Source of the DNA: Phlebiopsis flavidoalba
Taxonomy: Eukaryota; Basidiomycota; Agaricomycetes; Polyporales; Phanerochaetaceae
DNA: 64,000 nucleotides
Direction: 5' to 3'
Assembly (NCBI GenBank): GCA_035772785.1
Contig: JAOCPU010000044.1
Span: 180,001-244,000 of the forward strand
Below, one piece after another: positions 57,147 to 64,000 of the stretch. The first letter of the stretch is position 1. Each line of letters opens with the position of its first letter. A program made the translations under genes and the position numbers. Under the pieces are notes generated by a model. That model worked only from the letters and a program-made list of their open reading frames with translations, was not told where the DNA came from and did not search any database.

Positions 57147-60017
57147 CTGGTCCCCGTTCGAGACACAGAATTGGGCAGTCATACAAAGAGAAAACGTCGA
57201 GGGTACCTACCAAAAACCCGACGCTGCGCCACCACGACGGCAACGACACCGTCGGCTTCTATTAGCAAACACAACCCTCGAATTCTATCCGCCTCCCTGC
57301 CGACTAACGAATCGACGCTCCAGGCAAAACCCGCATCTCGAGCCTTATCACGACCCCCTCACGACGTCATCATCCCCATCGCATTAAACAAACCGAAGCT
57401 GATAAGAAGCTGCAGGTCTCTAGACCAGAGATAACGAGAAAGAATGTTAACGCCGTTTTCGAGCGCAGTGTCCGGGTACGGGGTGCGCGCGGGCTGTAGA
57501 AGCTGCCCGCTCGCGGTTTCGCTCGAGCCGCGGCACGGAACGACGGGCTAAGTAGGGCGCACAACCCCCCAGGCGTCGGGGGCTACCAGAAATGGCAACC
57601 CCGACGCGACGCCACCACGCCCATGATAGGCGCGCAGGTACTATCCATATGGATTATTTCCTCCCCTACGCCACTGCACACAACAGACCTCTTCCAACAC
57701 ACAACACAAACCCCTTCACACTTCCAGCTGTGTCTCCTCTCTCAGGTATTCCACACCGACCACCCCGCGAAGCCGACACTTCGCACCCGCTCCAAAAGCT
57801 AAACCCCCGCGAAGCTTATCAGCCTCTCTTGAGCCTCACGGCCACCCTGCACCCAGCACAGCACACCTCACGCCAGCCAAACAAAGCACGGCTGATAAGC
57901 CCAGGGCGTTGTCTCTGAACCATTAGCGATAGCGAGCTGGCCCGCTCGCACGCGCGAGGGCGAGTCCGGGTTCTGTTGGGCGCACACCAACACCGAGCGG
58001 GGGCTTATTTTTTTCGCTCTGGGTATATGCGCCTATATGCGCCCTGGATACCTGCCCTTTTAGATCGTGCGAGTGGGGCGCGGAGGGTCGGTCGGTGCTG
58101 TGGTGAGGGTTTTTGTCCGTAGAGAGGGTCCGTCGTGCCCCCTGTGGATGCTCGAGGGTAGCGCACGCGTTCGACGGTCCCGCCGCCGACGACACGGTGG
58201 TGTCGTTGGTGCTGCACGGCGCGCAGGAAGTCGCTGCACCCCACCCGCCGTGGCCGACAGCGGTCACCCCCGCCGTCGCGCACGACGCCTTCGCGCCCAC
58301 GGCCTTATCGCAGCGCAGCGCCGAAGCACTATCGGCGCGCGCCGCAGCCCCTCCTTATCTCTGTGCGCTCTTTTGTCGTTTTTCATCGGTTCTGCATGTT
58401 TTCGTTTTGCATTTGATCGAAGGCGTGATCTGGAAACGTCCAAGCGACGCAGAAGACGCGGTCGTTCCTGGGGCGGGAACCTTGCATTCAGTCGACCCGC
58501 TGACGACGAGGAGGATCGGCGGGGGTGGTTCTGCGTTCAAACTTCAGCGACGCTGGGGTCGCACGGTAGAGTCTGAGCCTGAGCCTGAGAAGTCGCCCAG
58601 CCAACCCCACCGGCTGTGTCATGGCTGCCGCGGTGGATCCCACGAAGCGACATACCCAACAGTGCGAGTGTGCCTGACGGGCATATGAGCTCATCCGCCT
58701 CGAGAATTTTCGTCGTGCGCACTCGAGTCTCCCGCTGATCCAGGTCGAGTCTCGCTCGCATCGTTTTTGCACGCCGGTGCCGAACGTCCGAGCTGCTCTC
58801 GCGAGCCGATGACTTGTGCAGACGGGACGTGTGCTAGACCAGGAGAACCCGCTTGGGGTGCAACGGTGCGCGTGGTGGGTGGCGCGACGGTGGTGCATCA
58901 GGGAGACGGCTGACGCGCTTCCTGATTGACCTGGTGCAGGCTGTGACAGCAGCGTTCAGGGGTGCGCTGCGTTCCCACTCGACTGATGGTCCCAGAGACG
59001 GCGAGCACGCCGCTGCATTCAGTCGGACCGCCCGCACGTCAGCGCGCGCGCGTGCCCACACTCCCGTGCCAAGCGCGGCGCTCCTTGCGCATCGCGCCGT
59101 CGCAGCGGCCCGCCACTGTCGAGTTGTCTGCCCGACGGTGCCGGACATGTCTTGCGGTGAGGAGGGCGGGCCTGCGCCAAGTATAGGCGGGTGGGGGGTG
59201 ACGTTTGTTGCTCTCGCGCATATGCGGTGGGCCGGTAAATTTAGGCAGACTGAAGGCCGGGCGCCTTCTTGTTTGTGTGCCGCACGCTGGCTGGGCCGCG
59301 CAGAGCACACGGCGTGCGCGGCGGGAGGCGCGGTGGCTCGTGTGCACGCGCAAGGCTGGTCGTGCGAGCAGCAGGGCGGGTGCCCAAAGCGGGCATGGTC
59401 GCGGCTGTGGAGGAGGTGATCGAGCGCGATCTGAGATGGCCGATCGGGGAAATGAGCCCAAGGCCTGCGGGGGCGCGCGAATTGGCAATTGGACGAGGAC
59501 AAACCGGGGGTGGACGATACGGCCTCACGGAGTCAGCGGGATGAAAGCAATTCTGCGGCCAGAAAGGTCGCTCCGGGGCTCTAGAAGGCTGTGTCCCCGT
59601 CCGCCCGTGACGGCGCGCGCGCTGCTGCTCTCGCTGGTGCTGCTGCTGCCAACGTCGTCGTCGTGGGTGTCTCCGCCGCCGCCGTGCTCGATACGACACA
59701 CATGGCCCGAGACGGCTAGCGCATCGTCAGATGGGGTCGTGGCGCGGGCGGGTCGCGTTTTTGCAGCAGCGACCATCAATCAAAACGTTATCGCGCCCAG
59801 CATGGTTCCGCGAGCGTTCTTATCGGCTGAAAAACTCACAGGCACGCGAAGGGGCCCCCCCTTTCCGCCTAGCAGCCCACGCGGTCCGCCTTAATAATGA
59901 GTGGACCCAGGGAGCCACCGCCCCCACGCACTCGACTCGCCTTTCCTATTTTACGCTCGTGCTCGCCAGCATTGACCGTGTCCCCGCGCGACCTCCACCC
60001 CCCTCCTGCGGGCCACC
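57147..60017. other. GC-rich region with no recognised gene
   Basis: From about 57400 the sequence becomes markedly richer in G and C. Long open frames appear on both strands (58067-58688 plus, 58834-59502 minus, 59205-59894 plus), but they overlap each other and have Arg/Ala/Pro-rich composition without motifs, as expected from few AT-rich stop codons. The stretch just before 60018 is the likely promoter and 5' UTR of the permease. Confidence 0.45.
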
Positions 60018-62100
60018 ATGTCTGACCTCCCCCCTCCCCCCCCATGTACGACGACAAGAAGGACGAGGGCAGCTCGCTCGAAAAGGGCCCCGCCGACGAC
60101 TATGTCGTCCAGGCCGACGAGCGGTACCGCTTCGACACCCACGACCTCGACCAGGTCCAGCGGCGGCTCAAGCAGCGCCACGTCCAGATGATTGCCGTAA
60201 GCCCCCCCTGTCGCGCCCTGTTCGTCGTGCTCACGCCTGCCGCAGATCGCTGGCACCATCGGCACGGGCCTATTCTTTGGGCTCCGGCAGTGCGCTCTCA
60301 GCGGCGCGGGGCCCCCTCGGCGCCACTCATCGCCTAGCATGCTCGTCGGCACCGTCGCGTACGCGTCGCTCTGCGCCATCGGCGAGATGACCTCGCACGC
60401 GCCCATCTCGGGCACGTTCCCACCATTTCGCCGCGCGCTGGGTCGACCCCGCCTTTGGCTTCGCGCTCGGGTGCGTGCACTCCCCACTCCGCGCTCCCCG
60501 CTGTGAATCTAACAAAGTGATATAGATGGAACTATTTCTATACCAACGCGATCTCCATCCCCGTCGAGATCACCGCGGCGACGATTCTGCTCACCTTCTG
60601 GGACGCGAACCTGAACCACCAGGCGGGCTACACCGCGCTCATACTGCGTGCTCGTCGTCGCGATCAAAAGTCTTCGGCGTCCGGTGGTTCGGCGAGTCCG
60701 AGTTTCTGCTTCTCCATCATCAAGCGTGCGTCCCTTCCCCTCATCTCGCGCCCCCCGCGACTGACACCAGAGCAGTGCTGCTGATCACGGGCCTCATCCT
60801 GTGGCGGCCTCATCGTCGACCTCGGCGGCGGACCGAACCACGAGCGCATCGGCTTCCGCTACTGGAAGAACCCCGGCGCCGTCGCGGGCGCCGGCCTCGA
60901 GCCCAACCACATCGGCCTCGACCGCTTCCTCGCATCATCGGCGTGCTCGTCCAGGCCGCCTTCTCCTTCCAGGGCCTCGAGCTCGTCGCCGTGTACGTCC
61001 CCCTCCTGCCTCCGCGCTGAAAACCGGAATTGACACTGTGATTAGTGCGGCGAGCGAGACGGAGAGCCCGCGCCGCAACATCGCCAAGGCCGTGCGCCGC
61101 GTCTTCTGGCGTATCCTCATCTTCTACGTGCGCCCTCTTCATCCCCTCTCCCCACCAAACGCTAACAATCGCACAGGTGCTCGGCATATTAATTACTGGG
61201 GCATGCTCGTCCCCTACAACGACCCGGACCTGCTCGGCGGCACCGCGACAACCGCCGCGCAGTCCCCCTACGTGAATCGCCTTCAACCGCGCAGGCATCA
61301 AGGTCCTCCCGCACATCATCAACGCGTGCATCTTCACGAGCGCCTTCAGCGCCGGCAACTCGTTTCCTCTTCTCCTCCTCTCGCGTGCTCTACGGATTGG
61401 CTCTTAGGGGACAAGCCCCGCGGTTCCTGACGTACTGCACGAAGAACGGCCTGCCGATCTTTGCGGTGCTCGCAGACGGGCGCGTTTGGGTTCTCGCGTT
61501 TATGAACACGAGCAGCGGCGCGGTGACGGTGTTCAAACTGGTTTGTGAACCTCTCGGTGCTCGTCGGCCGTCAGGCGGTTCTTTGGCTGGTGGGGCATGA
61601 ACATCACCTATGTCTACTTCTGTGCGTCCCCTATCCCCCCGTTCCGTTATACAAACAAAAACTGATGAGTGGGTGTAGTCCGCGGCATGCGCGCACAGGG
61701 CTTCGACCGCAAGAAGCTCGTGTACTTTAGCAGCTTGCAGCCGTGGCTCTCGTACTGTGGGGCATCTTCTGGACGACGATCTTCATCCTCATCAACGGCT
61801 ACGCCGTCTCTCTGGACTTCAACGCCTCGGACTTTTCCTCACCGCCTGTGCGTCCCCTCCCCCTTCCCCCCTCCCAATCCCCCTTCCCGCCGGTCCCCTA
61901 ACTTCTCTTTCCGCAGACATCAACATCCCGCTCTTCTTCGCGCTCTGGCTCGCTGGAAGCTCCTCAAGCGCACCAAGATGTGGAAGCCGCACGAGATGGA
62001 CTTTGTGACCGGCTACATCCCGTCGCTCGAGGAGACTGAGACGCCGGAGGTGCCGCCCCGGCACATTGAGCGACAGGATCGTTTCAACTTTGTGTTCTAG
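60018..62100 (+). CDS. amino-acid permease (APC superfamily, yeast AAP type)
   Basis: This plasma-membrane H+/amino-acid symporter starts at 60018 in a strong context (GCCACCATGTCT) with a hydrophilic leader MSDLPPPPPMYDDKKDE. Then come LDQVQRRLKQRHVQMIA, intron 60197-60245, and IAGTIGTGLFFGSG, the substrate-binding loop of TM1. Further blocks are VAYASLCAIGEMTSHAPISG, DPAFGFALG, NYFYTNAISIPVEITAAT, VFGVRWFGESEF, LEPNHIGLDRFL, VQAAFSFQGLELVAV, ASETESPRRNIAKAVRRVFW, ACIFTSAFSAGNS, RVLYGLALRGQAPRFLTYC, FMNTSSGAVTVF and YFRGMRAQGFDRKKLVY. It ends HIERQDRFNFVF, stop 62098-62100. At least six introns of about 50-60 nt are seen. One-base indels occur near 60420, 60640, 60930, 61270 and 61480. The amino-acid specificity cannot be told. 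Confidence 0.92.
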
Positions 62101-64000
62101 CCGCCGCGTCTGCGCTGTGGGATTGGGTGGATTGGGAGTGTAGGATTTAGTATTTCGTGTAATTTTTGTATTGATATCCATCTTTTTTTTCTTTGGAGCG
62201 CGTGGTGTGTTTATGCACCTTGCGAGTTGTGTACGACGACGGCGGGGCATGAAACACGCGTCCGCCCGCATACCGCGATCCATTGCCCCCCGCGCGTCCC
62301 GTCGCGCCCCTCGTCGTGGAGCCCTGGATGCACGTGGCGCGCTTCTAGACGCAGCCAAGGTCCTTTTCATTTTTGGGCGTGCCTAGGTGCGTCGGCATGT
62401 GATATGGGTGTGGTGGCGTGAGTGGGGTGGGTGTATGCGCGTTGCGGGGTTGTTGTGTGTGAGGTCCGGGGATGTTCAGGTGGGAGGTGAGTACACCGAT
62501 TAGTGTGCTTGCGATGGGGTTGGTTGATCTGTATTTTGCGCAGGACTCGAAGTGGTAAATTACAGTGATTAAGCGCCATCTTTGCTGTCAACGAAGCTTG
62601 TCATTTCCTTTTTTCACATATCGCGTTCGCTCAGGTCTGTTGCTCTTACGATTCTCTAGGGCCTGTGGAAACAACATCTGAATCCATCATCCAGTCTGGA
62701 CGCGCTTTTCCCTAGCTCCGAGGAGATGTCAGGTGAGCAGAGTTGGCGTCCATTGCGTTTGCTCGTTTGATATTTTGCGCGGGGCGCAGTAGACTGAGCC
62801 CCGACGGTTCGCCGCTGTATGGATACGAAGAAACGTTGTCGACGGAAATCGCGTGTTTACAGTCCCCACGCTCGCGCTGATGTTTTCGACCCCTCAGCGC
62901 ACGCCCAGTCCCGTTTCCGTCGTCGCTCCATGCTCGCTCCCCGGATCCGTGTCGCCGGACTCATACGCTCATCGCTTATCTAGGGTTTGCCGATCGACTT
63001 CCACATAGGCCGATATACACCGTTTTGAACAAACGCTCTCCACCTTTCGACTTTCCAACTCACACACGGCATCGCTGTTATGGACAAACCCAGGAAATGC
63101 CGTCCCCGCACTCCTCGGAACGCCTCGCTGAGTCCACAGTCGCAGCTGCCACATATGCCCACACACCCCCCATGACATACCCTGAAACATACTGGGGTGC
63201 CCGAGGCCGAGGCCGGGCAGCTTGGCAGCTTGACAGTCTGCGGGGCAGCCCTTTCTGGAATGCATTTTCCCCAAGTCGAGAGATGGCGCAGCAGCGTGTG
63301 CGTTTCTCGTATCGCGCGCGATGGATCCGGGCTCCGACTAGGTAAGTACAGATGCAGCTGTGTATTGACATTTCGGCGGCAAAGGAATAGGGGACGTGCT
63401 ATCTGTTCTCTGAGAGTTCAGAGGAAGAGACGCGTCTCATGGGTCGGCAGTTCGTGAAGAGGTGAACAGGCTCGCTTTGAGTATGCGTTTTCTGGGCGCA
63501 TGAAGGTCACGGCGAAACTAATTGATCGCGTACCGTGGGAGGGCGCGCCGCGTTACCTCAACTCGCACGGTCTCCGTATCTCCTCTTTCCACTTGCTATC
63601 GTGTACATCTGATCAGGATGGATACAGCAGGGCGTGGACAGGGTAGGGATCAAGAGGGAGGCGCAGTATTACGTTGGTACGTCTCGAAGAGCCTATGTCC
63701 AACCTCCGTCATTCCACCTCAGCCTGATCTACCGATCGGCACTACTACAGAACTCATCACGAGAGCAAGAGTGGATGGTGATGGCGGATTGGTACGTCTC
63801 TATTCGCTCCACAGTTCATGGCCACCCCAATACTGTCTTAGGAGTATCGCGTTAAGGTCAGTTGCCTCCGAAGAAATACTCGCGTGTTTCATACAACTCC
63901 CGATGGTAGTGGGCGTACCATCCCTCCGATGATGACACGTACGTCCGTAGAAAATGAGGTCAACTCCCCAGGCTAACCTGTATACCTTGCAAGCTGGGAG
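62101..64000. other. region with no recognised gene
   Basis: This is the 3' flank of the permease, then an unassigned stretch. At about 63025-63345 a plus-strand frame (MTYPETYWGARGRGRAAWQL) ends at a GTAAGT donor at 63341, and at about 63477-63640 FEYAFSGRMKVTAKLIDRV looks protein-like. This may be the 5' part of a gene that runs off the window, but I cannot name it. Confidence 0.3.

Noticed and set aside
58834..59502. 222-residue minus-strand frame in the GC-rich region
   Set aside because: Composition is Arg/Ala/Pro/Cys-rich without motifs, and equal-length frames overlap on the other strand.
59205..59894. 229-residue plus-strand frame, among the longest in the window
   Set aside because: Same reason: GC-driven lack of stops, no motif, no plausible start context or splicing.

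Overview
The window is eukaryotic, almost certainly from an agaricomycete fungus (Basidiomycota). Genes are cut by many short introns of about 50-70 nt with GT...AG ends. The recognisable proteins are fungal: DNA polymerase alpha, ADE16/17, a Zn2Cys6 regulator, DHA1 and DHA2 transporters, a yeast-type amino-acid permease and a tandem family of MYND proteins. No prokaryotic operon, rRNA, tRNA or CRISPR array was seen. Almost every gene, including essential housekeeping ones, carries single-base frameshifts, and several homopolymer tracts sit inside conserved codons. I therefore treat most breaks as probable sequence error and label such genes CDS rather than pseudogene. Gene coordinates are outer bounds, and exon ends are given only where I could see them.

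Layout. 1-1.5 kb: 3' part of a FAD-dependent monooxygenase (+). 3.3-8.9 kb: POL1, the catalytic subunit of DNA polymerase alpha (+). 9.2-10.05 kb: flavin-reductase-like FMN protein (-). 11.6-13.9 and 15.9-18.4 kb: two tandem DHA1-type MFS transporters (+) that share an upstream repeat block. 19.2-21.5 kb: proline/serine-rich protein of unknown function (-). 22.4-24.6 kb: ADE16/17 (ATIC, +). 25-27.1 kb: poorly resolved, with a possible first exon and a stray zinc-cluster fragment. 27.6-31.3 kb: Zn2Cys6 transcription factor (+). 31.5-32.1 kb: weak hypothetical gene. 33.7-35.7 kb: MAK11/PAK1IP1-type WD40 ribosome-biogenesis factor (+).

35.9-52.7 kb: four paralogous genes on the minus strand, each ending in a C-terminal MYND zinc finger. 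Between copies 1 and 2 lies a plus-strand gene for a membrane-anchored coiled-coil protein (38.6-41.7 kb). Promoter-like and 3' flanking blocks are duplicated with the MYND genes, so whole gene units were copied. 53.5-56.3 kb: DHA2-type MFS transporter (-). 56.8-57.15 kb: two-copy tandem repeat of about 159 bp. 57.2-60 kb: GC-rich stretch without a recognised gene. 60.0-62.1 kb: amino-acid permease (+). 62.1-64 kb: no recognised gene.

The housekeeping genes are functionally unrelated to each other. The accessory theme is transport and gene-family expansion: two DHA1 pumps, one DHA2 pump, an amino-acid permease and the MYND array. I did not find a convincing new multi-gene system. The observations most worth checking are the MYND tandem array, the homopolymer tracts lying inside conserved codons, and the coiled-coil membrane protein nested in the array.
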